Shown: positions 37,263 to 49,906, counted from the first letter of the stretch. The stretch: 64,000 nucleotides of DNA from Gymnopilus junonius (GCA_015501075.1 JADNYJ010000060.1:152216-216215); one strand, 5' to 3'. Notes: generated by a model from the sequence alone, not told the origin. Made by a program: numbers and translations.

Positions 37263-38596
37263 ATGCCTTCTTTTCATCCTCCGCCACACACTCCAATCTC
37301 ACCATTCTTTCCACCTCCCAATTTCGGAACGGCCCAGGTCCCATATACTACCTATCGACCCATCTGCTATGAAAAAGGTCTGATCAAAATCGATATAAGG
37401 GTAGATCCCTCCGGACAAGTATTCCCCGATCTGCCGACGATGTCAAAGCTGGTCAACGTTGATTACCCCCAGGCGCCTATCAGAGTGTCGCTCTGGAATT
37501 GGGCTCCGAGCGCCAGTGCGGCTGAAATGTATCTCAGAAGCGGGGTCGTTCATGTTCTCAGCGGCCATTTCAAATTTGTCTTTGGTCTCCTTTGGCGCTG
37601 GCATTCTGCCCGACTTGATCTCAAGTTGATTGAGGCACTTGTTATGCACATATGTGGCGGCGATTCACGCAAGATTCCTATTGGTGGAGGACCGGGGATC
37701 CTGGAGAGCGTCAAGTTCACGCGTGCTGGAGATATCAAGGATGTACAGCTAGTCGATACTTTTCTGAGCAGGCTCTCGGGTCAACAGATGCACGAACTTT
37801 GCATTGGTGTATCGGATTCAGCAAAGCCATTCTCGATCCTGCGTACTTTCCGCAGCATTCATTATGCGTTCTTGACGCGCCTGGAACTTGATGGCTTTGC
37901 TGTCTCCGCATTTCAAGTTCACGAGCTTCTCATTGAGACTCTGAACATTATGGAATGCGTCGTCTCTGACTTGACCGGCCCTTTCCAGGAACTTGCAAGG
38001 CCGTAGTGCCGAATCTTCGACGCCTGAAGCTCGACCTCGATATGATTGATTTCCAGGATACAAGGAACACCGGTGCAGTTTTCCGCCTGCTCGAAGGAGT
38101 CGTCGCTCCTGACCTCGTCGAACTTTCCCTCGGGTACGAGAACGTATGGGACGACTACAGGTACGATGAATTCTACGCCCTGTGTCGACCGCGTCTCCAG
38201 AAACTCCATCTGCGGAAGATGAATATGAACGAACGCCAGCTCTTCGACTGCTTGAGCAGACATCCCGAGCTTGAAGAGTTCGTTTTGGATATGCAGTATG
38301 ATCATTGGGACGGAAGAGCGCCTCCGGTCGTTTTCACGCAAAGAACCTGCAAGTACCTTTCCTTTGATTCTCAAGGAGAGAGCCTATGCCCAGATCTTGA
38401 GAGTCTTTCTGTCAGGGATAACTGTATTGAGGCTACTGGATGTTTCGGCAAGATGGTGAAGAACCGAGTCAAACACAAGTCGCTCAGTAAAGTCGTCGTT
38501 TTCGGAGACGTTCTGTGCCTGGAGGATCGCAGGACGCTGAACTCTCTTGCCGCTAAGGGGTTGCGAGTAAATATTGGCGAAGATTTTGTTGCTTGA
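37263..38596 (+). CDS. LRR-like (F-box-associated type) protein, one frame slip
   Basis: This is a hypothetical basidiomycete protein of the F-box/LRR-like kind, though no F-box is visible. The start at 37263 gives a Pro-rich leader (PSFHPPPHTPISPFFPPP). An upstream in-frame extension to 37053 is less likely. The body has leucine-rich spacing: LIEALVMHICGG, GILESVKFTRAGDIKDVQLV, ILRTFRSIHYAFLTRLELDG. It then stops in frame at about 38006 (ELARP, TAG). The neighbouring frame takes over at the same point with VVPNLRRLKLDLDMI, APDLVELSLGYENVW, RPRLQKLHLRKMNM, LSRHPELEEFVLDM and CPDLESLSVRDN, ending at TGA 38594-38596. One missing base near 38000-38005 would restore a single continuous protein of about 445 residues. 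Single exon. Confidence 0.65.
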
Positions 38597-39126
38597 CCAT
38601 GGTTCCATTTCCATCATGATTGTGGTCTCGCACATTTTTAAAATTCTTACTCTGCATTCATCGGACATATATCATAACTAGCAAATCATAGTGTAACATA
38701 GCCCATCTCCTAGACCGGACATTCTACTCACCACATTCTCTCTTTTGCGACTCTCATGTAGCTGAAATTAGGCTCATTAACTCATCCAATGCAATTCCTG
38801 TAGCACTAGTTCTTATTACTCATGGAGCTTGGTAGTATGTACTACATAGTAATTCATTTGTACAATTAGTTACACATGTCTAAATTTATTTCATTATATT
38901 TTATCCATTGACCAGTGAATTTTTCACCTTCACAATTGGACTTGCGAGTCACTTTGCAATTTACCATCAATTACTATTTTATTTAATAATTTATTCCTAG
39001 TCTGACGCGCGTGGTGTCGCGTGCCGACGCGTACATAACACGTCTCACGTGCACTAAATACTATACGGGCCGGTAGTTACATTCTCTTGGCAATGGCATG
39101 AACCCCGGACTCAAGCAGCCAACAGA
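38597..39126. other. AT-rich intergenic region
   Basis: This is a markedly AT-rich spacer (38850-39000), followed by a short GC-rich patch with ACGCGT-like sequence (39003-39032) just upstream of the next gene. No gene was seen. Confidence 0.5.
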
Positions 39127-40245
39127 ATGCCCTTTCTACCTCCAGAGATTCTCCACGAAATCCTGTCATACTCCTTATTAAACGTGCAAATACGACCAAC
39201 ACCAACTGCTCTTTTGACAACATGCTCACTTTTTCGTGATATCTCCACTCGGATTACCTATACGGACTTACAGTTTACCACTCGCTATCAGCTTTCGTCC
39301 TTCATTGCGACATACAGTAATCGTCCGGTACCATATGCACCTCGGTCTATAGAGATTGGTATCACGAGTGACAGCTCAAATCTCCTCTTTTCGGATATAT
39401 TCGCCTTATTCTCTCAATGTTTTTCTTCACCGGATGACGATGTAGCCAAAGACGAAAGTGGGAGACTTTCTCTGGAAAGCTTGCAACTTCGCACGAACTC
39501 GCATGCTTTTGATCCACAGATAGATATGATTTATCTATCTCTCTGCCTGGTGAAGTAGGTCTATGGCTTACTTCGTCCAACGTGCGGAAACTCAGAAATA
39601 GAGTCTAGCCCCACCCGATTCACATGGACGGGACCCGACCCTCCTCATCACTTCTCAATAGCGGTGAGCATTGTGGTATTTGTGGATGGGAAATATGGTT
39701 AGACTGAAGGTTACAATCAAGATTGTACCGCAAGCTATTTGTCCCTTATTTCGTGCTTTAGCAACTTACACCAATCTCGCCTACCTCGAACTAACCCACC
39801 TCGCTATGCCACCTGATTCCTTACCAACAATCCCATCATTACGAGAGCTTCATCTGGGCCAAGTTGTTTTCCTTAAACCACTCACCATTGCGAATTTTGT
39901 TCTTGATCCTGGTAAGCCTTGCCAACTGCCAGATTTGTATTAAAATGGTGCTGAATTTTGCCTTCGGGATATGTAGGTATGAATAAACTTGAGAGGGTAG
40001 ACTTGGTTGATGCATATAAGGCTAGTATTTGGGGATATCGAATTCGTCGGTCGGATATTGAGAAGGCCGCTACGCATGGAGATGACAGCATTCCTTTAGA
40101 TTCCCCGAATAATTCGCCCACTCAAACCGAGAAACCCACGACTGCAGGAAACTTAGACGTTATCCGAAAAGTGGTAGTATGTAAAGCAAGGACAGAGTGC
40201 ATTATGGGCGGTGATCGCGTCGAAGAGAATGCAATTCTTCTTTAG
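39127..40245 (+). CDS. F-box-like domain protein
   Basis: The protein starts at the ATG at 39127 with MPFLPPEILHEILSYSLL, a clear F-box start (LPPEIL..I). It is followed by PTALLTTCSLFRDISTRITY and DLQFTTRYQLSSFIATYSNR. The first exon ends at about 39555 (GT donor after CLV). Further exons give a GPDPPHHFSIA region and then LFRALATYTNLAYLELTHLA with IPSLRELHLGQVVF, LRR-like spacing. The last exon, GMNKLERVDLVDAYKASIWG, ends at TAG 40243-40245. F-box proteins act as substrate receptors of SCF ubiquitin ligases; the target is unknown. The middle exon borders (39600-39740) are the weakest part of the model. Confidence 0.65.
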
Positions 40246-40360
40246 TCTGTCACTTGTGAGGACGGATCAATGAAACTCGAATCGGAATGATTAATCTGAT
40301 CTTTTCAGCACAGCTTGTTGCACATATAGTTATAGAGTCTATATGCGTACTACCTTTCAG

Positions 40361-40432
40361 AGCAGCATGGCGCAGCGGTAGCGCGCGGGGCCCATAACCC
40401 CGAGGTCACTCGCTCGAAACGAGTTGCTGCTA
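40361..40432 (+). tRNA. Initiator-type tRNA-Met (CAT), no intron
   Basis: The 72 nt fold perfectly: acceptor AGCAGCA with TGCTGCT, D stem GCGC/GCGC with loop AGCGGTA, anticodon stem CGGGG/CCCCG with loop CCCATAA (anticodon CAT), variable AGGTC, T stem ACTCG/CGAGT with loop CTCGAAA, and discriminator A. Features of a eukaryotic initiator are present: first pair A1-U72, three consecutive G-C pairs at the base of the anticodon stem, and a T loop ending in A rather than the usual TTC-containing loop. The loop base at position 54 is C here, where many initiators have A. Confidence 0.93.
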
Positions 40433-40437
40433 TTACA

Positions 40438-40442
40438 TTTTT
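40438..40442 (+). terminator. RNA polymerase III terminator
   Basis: A run of five T residues begins six bases after the tRNA's discriminator base, the normal position for a Pol III stop signal. Confidence 0.7.
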
Positions 40443-40989
40443 ATTGCACTTCAGTCATTCAGCTGATGAGTCGAATGTCGAATCTTTATTGCTCCAATAG
40501 TAGAGAACCATGTCGGAACTTGAAATACAACTAACACCTTGTTACCAAACCTTCTTGTCAGTATGTGATTCCTATCTTGTCACAGAATTTTAAGAGGGGC
40601 CTGTCCCTTTGCCAGATTTTCAATTCATCCGCATTTTTGTATGTTCCACAATTTACAAAATTCAGCTCCGTCGATTTTCGATACCCACCATGATGGCTGA
40701 GTTCGTGAAGAGTAATATGTGTGGATATTAGCAAAACCTAAGCATCCTTGTCTTCAAATTTCTACTATTTACAATTAACGTTGACAGTTCTGATGGAAGC
40801 TACGTTAGTGCCGGGATGATTTCGACATCCTAATGGGACCCGAAATTTAATTGCCTCGTGCGATGTCTAGCGCCGCTATTGTGGCTCCGCCATTCATATA
40901 AAGTCCTGGCATGCGGTTATTCGTTTGCACTAGCTTTCCCCCCCATTTTACTACAGCCAAACTCTTGTCAAGCCCCTCAAGCAGAAGAG
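40443..40989. other. Intergenic, promoter of secreted-protein gene
   Basis: No gene was seen. CATATAAAG near 40897-40905 lies about 90 bp before the ATG of the next gene and may be its TATA element. Confidence 0.4.
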
Positions 40990-41435
40990 ATGTTTTCTTT
41001 CAAAGTCAACGCTTGCATCGCCCTTCTTGGAGCGTATCTACTCTATTCTACCGCTGCTTCGGCTGCTCATACCAATAGAAGACAAGCCTCTGACGAGTTG
41101 AAAAGTTGCTTCCAATGCAATGGAAATTTCACGGACACTAAGCAAGAAGCTTATTACCTTGCTGACCAAGTTGATCTATTAACACTGGACTGCTAGTAAG
41201 TGCTAAATTCACTTTTTCTACATGCTACTTACATTCCACCTGCCAGCTACACGGCTGGCACTGAGGGAGAGTCGCAAACGTTTTGCATATATGATAGAAA
41301 CGTGAGTCCTTGAATCAGACATGGCGCTTAGGCCTGTCTTCAGTACTGAGCCACCCTTAGACAGGAAACGTTACTGTGAATGATGATGGAATATGCCCGC
41401 CTACTGCTGAAAGGCGTCAAGATTGTACCAATTAG
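40990..41435 (+). CDS. Small secreted cysteine-rich protein
   Basis: The start at 40990 gives MFSFKVNACIALLGAYLLYS, a classic signal peptide ending around TAASA. The mature part begins HTNRRQASDELKSCFQCNGN, with CxxC. The first exon ends in LDC plus a split Tyr codon (GT donor at about 41196). The second exon reads TAGTEGESQTFCIYDRN, and the third TGNVTVNDDGICPPTAERRQ then DCTN with TAG at 41433-41435. The mature peptide is about 85 residues with six cysteines, likely in disulfide pairs, in the extracellular space. Mushroom genomes carry many such small secreted proteins of unknown role; no named family is recognised. A longer in-frame start at 40858 is less likely because it would bury the signal peptide. 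Confidence 0.75.
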
Positions 41436-41700
41436 GACCTTGACTCGGACAAGGTTACCCTGCCTTTCGTAACAAGCAGCCCATGAGTACAATCTTGATT
41501 TGATATATACTCTAATTTATGGCTACAATACAAGACAAATCCTTCAAAAATATGGATGGATAAATAATTACTGCACTATGACCAGAAATTATTATACATT
41601 TTACATGTTTTCATGAGTATGAAGACTGGTACATCCATGAATGTACTAAGAATAGAATGGCACCTGCAATGCCCGGGCCGGTTTCTCTGCTCCCACCACG
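41436..41700. other. Intergenic
   Basis: This is a short AT-rich spacer between the secreted-protein gene and biotin ligase. No feature was recognised. Confidence 0.5.
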
Positions 41701-43820
41701 ATGAATGTGCTTGTCTATTCAGGGCCAGAAATCGTTCAAGCGTCGCTGAACCATGCCTTGACGATCTGAGGCCATACTTCTACCGTATTACACTGTACAG
41801 CCTATTACACAACACACGTTAACGACACAACCATGGCAAGCCTCCTGCGCCTTACTTGTCTTACCCCGAATCCGCCATCGTTTCGTTTCAATCGCTAGCA
41901 AGCACATACAGGACTTCGTCGAGGCTGGCGGGGCATGCCTCATGCTGGGCACCGATCCTTCTGTTGTCCAACGCTCCAGGGGTCTTGGGTTGGGGTCTAC
42001 GGGTCTAACCTTTGAATTAGCAACGAGCGAGACGCCACTCAAGTTTTACGACAAGTCCAATGATCGCTACATTACTTTCGAAGACCATGACGTCAAAAGT
42101 CAAGTTCCACCGCGCATCGCTTCTATAAAGATATCCGATGATGCTCTTATTAATGGAATCTACGACGAAGAAGTTGCCGAGTTCAGGGGTTTTGAGGATA
42201 TCAAGGGGGCATCTGTCGTCGCTCATTACCAGGATGAAGGAAAGAAGTCAGTCGCAGGTTTGGTGATTGAAATCAGCAAAGGTCGAATGGCACTTTGGGG
42301 CCCCAGCATAGAGTATCCTCTCACGGAGCCGCCTGTGTCGTCTGTGATAGCAAGCTCGACCAAATTGTCCTTGGAGGAAGCCAAGGCAGCAGATCAGGGC
42401 CGAAAAAAGTGATCATATCTACTCTGACACAGCTTGATTACAACTTCCACAAGAAGACAAGCAAAACACACTATATCACGACCCCTTCCCCAGTTTTGAC
42501 AGCCACTCCTAGTGAACCTACATCGTGTCTCAAATCGCAGATGCTATTGCAGCGCCTCAATCTGGGGTCCAGTTATCTACTCTCAAAGATGCCAACGACG
42601 AGTTTTACTTTCACTCCTTGGACGAGAGTTCAGATTTAATAAATCGGCCCGCGAACAGGCCAATGCTCCTAGTGACCCCTCAACATGGCAGCCCAAACAT
42701 ATCATCCTTTGCCGCGATGGTGCCTTACCGAGTCGAGAGTGACACCTCTATTCGATCTCGATATCTACTATAAGCATCTAGCATCGCTCGTAAGCAGGAA
42801 ATTCTTTGTCGGCTGAAACTTGGGGCATTGGTGAAGCTCTTATGTACGGAGAGGCAGTCACGAGCACGCAGACAATGTTGGACAAGTGAGTACGTTACGC
42901 TATTTCCTTGAATGGAGATTGAATATCCTCGTTGTAAGGAATCCTTATATGCTTTCACACCTCCCGACGCCTCTGCTTTCTCTCGCATCTCATCAATTAG
43001 CTGGAAGAGGGCGAGGGAGCAACGTCTGGCTGTCTCCCTCGGGTTGTCTGCAGTTCTCTCTCCTTTTACGCCTTTCGTTAGCCCATTTTCCTGCAACAAA
43101 AATCGTCTTCCTGCAATATCTTTTTGCCTTGGCCGTAGTCGAAGCTTGTCGAGATGAGAAGGTGCTGGGGCCTAAAGCAGGAGAGAAGTGAAACTAAAAT
43201 GGCCGAATGATATATATGCCTCCGTTGGTGCAGGAAAAGAGGATATGCGGAAAATTGGCGGGGTTTTGGTCAATACCAGTTTTTACGGTGGGAAGGTCGA
43301 CATTGTAATCGGTGAGCCATCCTTTTATTTTCTTGCCTTGAATACACTTACAAATAAAGCAGGATGTGGTTTGAATGTCCTCAACCCACCTCCTATCACA
43401 TCTTTATCACAACTTCAATCTGCCTCTCGAGAGGCTTTAAGCATGGAACAAACAGCTGCTCTTATAATGGCAAAGTTCGAGTCGATGTGGCGAGTTTTCA
43501 TGCAAGAAAAAGGGTCATTCGAGCCTTTCATGAACCTTTATCTGGGGCGATGGTTGCACTCGTCCGTCTTATCATTAAACTCCATACATTTTTTATCTCA
43601 TATGTTATGCAGGGACCAACTTGTCACATTGACCACGACGACACCGCAAAGAGTGGTCCGCATTGCTGGCATCACCCTCGACCATGGGTTGCTCAGAACA
43701 GTTCCAGAACGCAGTGGGATGTTCGAACTTCGGTCGGGTGGTGATGTGGAGTATATCGACTTGCAGCCCGATGGAAACAGCTTCGATTTAATGCTAAATT
43801 TAATAAAATCAAAGACTTGA
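41701..43820 (+). CDS. BPL1: Biotin--protein ligase, with apparent frameshifts
   Basis: This enzyme activates biotin to biotinyl-AMP and attaches it to carboxylases. The start at 41701 gives MNVLVYSGPEIVQASLNHAL, the fungal/human holocarboxylase-synthetase N-terminus. Then come LRPY, YTVQPITQHTLTTQPWQASC with ALLVLP, GLVIEISKGRMALWGPSIEY and TQLDYNFHKKTSKTHYITT. The catalytic domain has TPLFDLDIYYKHL, SAETWGIGEALMYGEAVTST, HQLAGRGRGSNVWLSPSG (biotin/ATP GRGR loop), FALAVVEACRDE, KLKWPNDIYA, GGVLVNTSFYGGKVDIVIG and GCGLNVLNPP. It ends FDLMLNLIKSKT with TGA at 43818-43820. Missing single bases are needed near 41764, 41777, 42800-42815 and 43187. The gene is essential in yeast, so either a second intact copy exists or the consensus is wrong. 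Convergent with the Argonaute gene. Confidence 0.9.
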
Positions 43821-44201
43821 AAGATGTACATAATAAATTATAACTGCAAAATTTTGTATTATGGAATACCAAAATGTAAAGTAGCATTGGCTTGCATGAA
43901 ACTAGCATCGGCGTATGAATCCTAAAACAGGCAAATAAATTTCCTAACGGGTGTAATCGCTCGAACATTTATTTGGGTTTGCTCAAATCATTGAACTGTC
44001 TCCTTGCATTCACACCGTAGCTTTGGGAATGAAAAACTAATATCCCATTACATAAAGACGGTATCCAAAACATAAATGACAAGTACACAAAGATACACAT
44101 GCACTACACAGGCATAGAGCTACAGTTTACAGAAATTACAACAGATATGAGAGAATTCGTTGCTAAGCCAGAGCAGTTAGCCAAATGCGGCATAAAGTAA
44201 A
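43821..44201. other. Convergent 3' region BPL1/Argonaute
   Basis: This is a 381-bp AT-rich spacer between two convergent genes. No stable feature was seen. Overlapping 3' UTRs are possible. Confidence 0.5.
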
Positions 44202-47200
44202 TCAAAGATAAAACATGGTCTCTTTCAAGTTTCCAGAAACACCGTTGTGCCAAGCTATCTCAGCTTCACGCCGGACAGCCTCCTCATTTCCGCTGGCAGC
44301 TGAACCTCCGCTGCTGCTGATGCCCTGGAGGAGCTTGTGTAAGTAGCAGCGGCCACGTTCACATGCAAGATCTGCGTAGTAAGCAGGAGAAGCCAAACTG
44401 ACAGCCTTGGTTGCTCTAGCGAACAGATAGCTAACAGAATTAGTCAGGACTTGGAGCTCATCAGCCTGGAAGCCAATGCTATCGTAAACGACATAGTAGT
44501 GAGTGGGTTTAGTGGTTCCTTGCAGACCACCGTGAGCTAAATATAGGCCAATAATTAGACACCCTTCATAACCTTTAACGGCAATATTACTAACCTTGAA
44601 GGAAGAAATCAAAATTATAAACGGCTGTTACGCCACGATCAACAACAGTTCCTGCTTTCGGATTTCCATTCTGATCTGCATTTGCTTCTTCAGTTGGATA
44701 GAATCGAGTATGGTGACGTTTTCCCTAAGAGAATTTTAAGTACAGGAGGCGTTAGTGGTTCAGGTTAAAATCATACACAAATAACAATAGTCAGCGCTGG
44801 GCGATACGGGGCCTGCGCTGTGTCAAACTTCTGGTATGCCGTCCTTATGAGGGGAAGTTCTTCTCGGACAACGGTGTTGAATTGTCCCTGATAGAAGTAG
44901 TCAAGATGTCATGTGTTGCATAAACGTACGGACAAACGTACTTCGGAAACACCATCTCGATAGAAGAGGATGCGCTTCGGTAAAACTCTGTTTTTCTTCT
45001 GGAACAAAGTCAAGCGTTCCCATAACATCTTGCCCAAATTCGTGACCATCTACAAGGGCAATATATCAGCTTTCAGGAACGCAGATGCAAATCTGAAATA
45101 GTAGACCTCTTTCTTGGACTCTTGGATTTCCATACTGGCTGGGAATTGCGAGAAATCGGGATCACAATTAGCGACAACTGCAGCAATAGAAGGCGTTCCC
45201 TTGACGCTACCGGGCCCAGGATGGGTGACGTCAATGCCGACAAGCATTGTAGGCGCTTTCTTGAGCCAGGCAGCGCTCGTTGCATCCAAAGCATGGCTAA
45301 CATAGCATCAGATGTGTTTATCGCGCGATAAAGGAGGTAGGTTACTTAACGCCTCCTAACTTCATGTTGAATTTCAAGGCAACATTTGCGAAATATTGAA
45401 GTTGGCCTACAAAACGATTAAAACAGCGGATGGTATGACAAAAGAAATTCACCTTTCTCCTTGCGAATCTTTGATGATTGGACACAGACAGTTGCTGATA
45501 ATTTTTAAGGGTCCAGTCCAAAAGCAAAGGATAGTAAAAGAAGAAACTTACCCAAATCCAGGTGGCTGTCACAAAGATGCTTGACACCAGAGTAGATATG
45601 TTTGTCGCCGCTGGAAAGCAGGACCAGGACAATCAAGGGTTTGGCAGGGAAACCCATCAATTCTTTCCTAATAGTTGCAATTGCGGCTGCTCTTGTCGGA
45701 TCGGCAGAGTTTTTCCTTGGCACTTCTGCCATACGGACCAAAGCCTCTTTCTGATCGACAGACATGCCACTATCTCGACACATCTTTGCAAAACCACGAA
45801 CGGTGCTGAGCAGCTCCGGATCAGTCGGAGAAGCAAACTCGTCTCGTGGATTGCCATCTTTAATAAGGAGTACACCCCATTTTTCCAACCTGGCACCTTT
45901 GGTGAACTTGACGTTTCGGAGATTCCAGCTTGCTCTGTCATCGATTCTGGTCTCTTGGGATCCTTGACCGTATTTTATTCCTGGGACAGGGAGAATACGG
46001 CCAGGAACAACAGTCATTTCGTTGCCGACAGAAATTCCGAAGGCCTTAAGTTGAGAAGACGCATTCGGCCTGAATCCAAGTTCGTCCAATCCCGGACCTA
46101 CGATACTTGAGGCGTTGACATCGGGAGGCTTTGCTGCCACAGTGATCATGGAAGCAGTATGCTCATCGGTGAGTTTACCCTTGAACGCTTGGTTCGGGAG
46201 AATTTCGCAAAGCTCTGGAGGGAGAAGATTTGACTTCTGACCGCCTACATCCACGAGGGGGAGGTCGGGACGGCGTAGTGTGATCTTGTATTCTAGAGGC
46301 GTATCGATATACTACACCTTGTGATGCTAGGAAACAAGTACTTACTAGCCTTGAAATATTCCTCAACAGTGAGTTCGCGTCCATATTCTGCAACATGGAA
46401 TTTGTACTGCCGAGCGTTCATGTTTGACACGGTTTTGACCGTTTTCCTGTACCCAAGATGGGTGGCCTTAACCCTCACGCCCCTGACAAATGCAGCTGCC
46501 CTGGCGCCGAAACTCGAATTAACAAATTCTGCCATAGCATCAGCTAGATTTCCTGCTTTGTAGAAAGCAGTTGTGCAAACTATGAAACCGTGATCAGTGG
46601 AATAAAACAATGTGAATGAGCACAACACACCATTGACATTGACCATCAGCTGCTTGTGTGCTGGACGAACAGACGAATAGAAGCCTTTGAACGCCTCCAA
46701 GCCTCCACCCAAATCAAAAGGGCGCTCAGCTGTGGGGAAGAAGAAACGATTGCGCCCAACCATGATGCCGCTGCCAGCCGTACGGTTAGGATGGGCAGAG
46801 AGGATTACGTTCAGTGCTGCTATGACGGGCCCGACATCATAGTCACGGTATTGACGTTGACCTTGCAAATGACTAGGGGAACTATGAACTGCGCGTGCTG
46901 GGAGACCATCGAACTCACTTACTTAAGCAGGGCAGAGGTGTCAATTTCTTTGATGAATTCGATTGTGAGGGTGTACTCCTTTCCCCCAGGTCGAGGCCCG
47001 TTTTCATCCTCCTCGTAGAAAGGCACCTTTACAGATAGGGGTTGGGGTAGCGGCCTGCCAGAAATCAGCTTGGAGGAATGGTCATGCGCAACACTGCCTT
47101 GCAAGCCATAGGCAGCCCAGTCGTTCGACTCCTCAGCAAGCTGAAAGATGCGCCTCTTGACTCTTCTGGCTGCTGTTCCGGCTGTAGGAGAAAGCGAGAC

Positions 47201-47648
47201 ATCATACTCATATAACGGGCCACTGGGGATCTTAACCGGGAAGAAGTTAGCACGGAGTGTAATTGGTCTTCCCGTTGTCCCGAACCCAGGGCGGAGCGGG
47301 AGTTCGTCGCGATTCAAGTTAATTGATTTGAACGACGCAACAAGAGCATCCTGAGAGTTGTCGGTCAGACGACTATCCAGAGCCGGCTTTCCGGGCTGAA
47401 AAACTCTGAATGCCAAGCATAAGTCGCTTAGACTCGCTTGAGTCCACCCATTGTGCTTACCCGCCACCTCCTCGACCGCCACCACCAAAACCTCCCCGAC
47501 CACCACCACCGCCACGGCCACGAACATCTGGACCGCCGCGACCACCAAAACCACGGCCTCGAGGGTCGGGACTCCCGCGACCAGGACTCCCACGACCAGC
47601 GGGGGGGTTACCACGCCCACCTCGTCCTCTATCACCTCTGTATGCCAT
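44202..47648 (-). CDS. Argonaute RNA-silencing protein
   Basis: This is a full eukaryotic Argonaute. The start at 47648 gives an Arg/Gly-rich tail (GDRGRGGRGNPPAGRG and further RGG repeats, about 60 residues). An intron leads to VFQPGKPALD and the N domain (TLRANFFPVKIPSGPLYEYD). YLQG/HLQGQRQYRDYDVGPVIA, GRNRFFFPTAERPFDLGGGL and GFYSSVRPAHKQLMVNVNV follow. The PAZ region has FHVAEYGRELTVEEYF and the LPLVDVGGQKSNLLPPELCE block. MID has FAKMCRDSGMSV and a Lys-rich loop. The PIWI domain has MLVGIDVTHPGPGS (first catalytic Asp), RILFYRDGVSEGQF (second Asp), VICGKRHHTRFYP, and KPTHYYVVYD (catalytic His). It ends with FARATKAVSLASPAYYADLA and KETMFYL, TGA at 44202. The intact DEDH-type residues suggest slicer ability. 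All joins keep frame. Confidence 0.95.
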
Positions 47649-48045
47649 GGATGAAACACTTGTCAACTTGAATAGAAGGTCTGAGAGAATAAATGAATAG
47701 TAATGGCTGGTGAAGGTGATTAACGTACAATTGCAGCGAGAGTGATAATGTTACCTGGGGGAACAAGTTCAATGGGTATGAACGATGTGCCCGGAGGGAA
47801 CAAGCCAAACTGCAGCTGGGGACGCCTGTCGCCGCTCGCGTCACCTCTTTTCATAACAGCTCAGAACCAAACACAAGCACACAACCTCATTGCACTCGGT
47901 GCCGCAACCTGCACGCATCTCATTGGTTGGTCTTGTAAACGAGACATTCCGAGTACAGATCTACATGTGCATCTATCAAGCAGGCAGGATGTTGGCGCTT
48001 TCCAGGCGTGTCTAAGCCCCAGTGAGGCCAATGCCGCGTAGGAGG

Positions 48046-49583
48046 CTAAGCTCTCGATCTGCGCAGCAGTTGGTTTTGCACCACCAACAACAGTGCATAT
48101 AAAGTTTCAACGCGCTGCGGCAAAGGGAATCAACTCGGCGAAGGTACAAAATGCATTACGAAACCTACCGGAATAGTCACGTTCCGTTCTTTCGCCATTC
48201 GGACGACTTCACCGACAATAACCTCGACTTCGATTGGTTGGCCCCTTTGAGCGTCAAGGAGCATACTCGGAACGTGGGTACTGTCAGGCTTCGCATGGAT
48301 TTTCCAGGAGGTTTCCAGAATGAAAGAAGGCAAACTTGATGGCAGGCCGTCTTCTGCGTCAGGATAGCCAAGCGCCCGACCTGTCGTTCATGGGAATTAC
48401 AAGGGGCATCTTTGAAGCATCAACTGAAAGCTATACGAACCCACAAGGATTAGTTCTTCAAGTATAGCCGTTATCATGGGAATAGTATAAGTCTTGATGA
48501 GGTCCGCAGTAACTGGATACACATAAGGTTCATATGAAACAGAAGGATCCTCTGAAGGTGGCCGAAAGAAGGCAGGCAGAGTGTATCTATAAAGCATACG
48601 ACGATATCAACAAATGATAACCCTTGTAAATGTCAAGTTTGGGACCTACTGAGTGAGCGTCGTGATACCAGAAAAAGAGATGTTCCAAAGGTTCTTGCTG
48701 AATTTAACGCGTTGAACCTCCGGGACAATATTTACCGTGCCACCACCAGTTTCAAGGATATCTGCAAAGTCTTTCAGCAACGAAGATTCCTCGGCGGTAT
48801 TGACCGTCGTTGTCCGGTCCTCGTGTCGGTAGACGCCAATACTGACGCGATCCTATGAACACCTGAGAGTCGCAGCTGAGAATATACCACATAGCAAACT
48901 TACGAAATCTCCGTGTTCAACGACATTAGGAGCCAATAAGTTGGTGTATATCCAGAGGCCGCAGCTGATTATCTTAGGCTCAACCTTGTTAGAGAGGGCC
49001 TTCAGAGCATTATATAGGTCCCGTTCAACGCCCAGGCCGTTTTGAAGGAGCATATAAGTTGGCTGAGGAAACCGATCGTTATATTCCTTTGAGAGCAAAG
49101 GAGCTAGGATCTGGACAGTCGTGACAACCTCTGGTATGGCCTTGGTGGTGACCACAATGTAATCATAGGGTCGATCAGCAGCCTCGGCGACCGACTTGCA
49201 CACTAAAATTGAAATTTCTACACATGAGGATTCAAAGCTTTAACGATGCAAGGAAATCTTCACAAACAGCGATCAGGCCTCCATCCTTTTATATCTCCAT
49301 ATTTTTTGCTCTGGAAATGAACGCCTTCTCCTATTGATCAAAAAGACGTTAGAACATGACAAATTATCCGGCAGAATACGACACTAACCGTTTATCGCAT
49401 CGTAATTACTGCGTGCCACAGCAGTTACACGAGCTAAACCACCTCGTTTGAGGATAAGAGAATCTTCATCGCGATACAGGTCGTATTATTTTTAGCTCCG
49501 ATATGAGTCGATCGTTTTAACTCACATACAGCCCCCACAGCGCCGAATCCGACGAGAAGAACGTCTTTGATTTCACCTACCAT
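48046..49583 (-). CDS. Ketopantoate reductase-like protein (ApbA/PanE), copy 1
   Basis: This is an NADP-dependent 2-dehydropantoate 2-reductase-like protein. The start at 49583 gives MVGEIKDVLLVGFGAVGAV (Rossmann GFGAVGA), spliced to DSLILKRGGLARVTAVARSN, GEGVHF and KSVAEAADRPYDYIVVTTKA. YMLLQNGLGVERDLYNAL (NAD-binding NGLG), IISCGLWIYTNLLAPNVVEH, RVKFSKNLWNISFSGITTLT and RALGYPDAEDGLPSSL follow. The C-terminal signature PSMLLDAQRGQPIEVEVIVG is present, then VETLYALLLVVQNQLL and TAG at 48046-48048. About nine introns, frame intact. In primary metabolism the family makes pantoate for CoA, but fungal genomes hold several paralogues of unsure role. The tandem partner lies immediately upstream on the same strand. 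Confidence 0.88.
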
Positions 49584-49906
49584 CGATTTCAAAACTAGAG
49601 AGTAAAACACAGCTTCAGGTCAGGTCCGGACTATAGAAGTGGATGAAGTAAGAGAGGGTGAAATGTCAGTGAAAAAGTCGAAAAGGCGTTCCGTCGGGTT
49701 CGGGGTCAGGCATACCCGGGCCGTTGTGTCGTCTGCGATGATTGCCGCCTGGTTGGCATGCATCCGCCAGACTGGAGGCCGACAGAGAATATAATACTCT
49801 TTACAGAAAATCCAGCGCGTGGTTTATTTGCAGACCTCAAACGTATAGGAACTGAAGTGAATGGCGCATTATGAATATTTGGAGCTGCAGATCTACTGCC
49901 GTAATT

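Noticed and set aside
47410..47700. Proline-rich plus-strand frames of 67-96 residues
   Set aside because: They are the antisense of the Arg/Gly-rich Argonaute N-terminus; codon bias of GGN/CGN repeats opens all frames.
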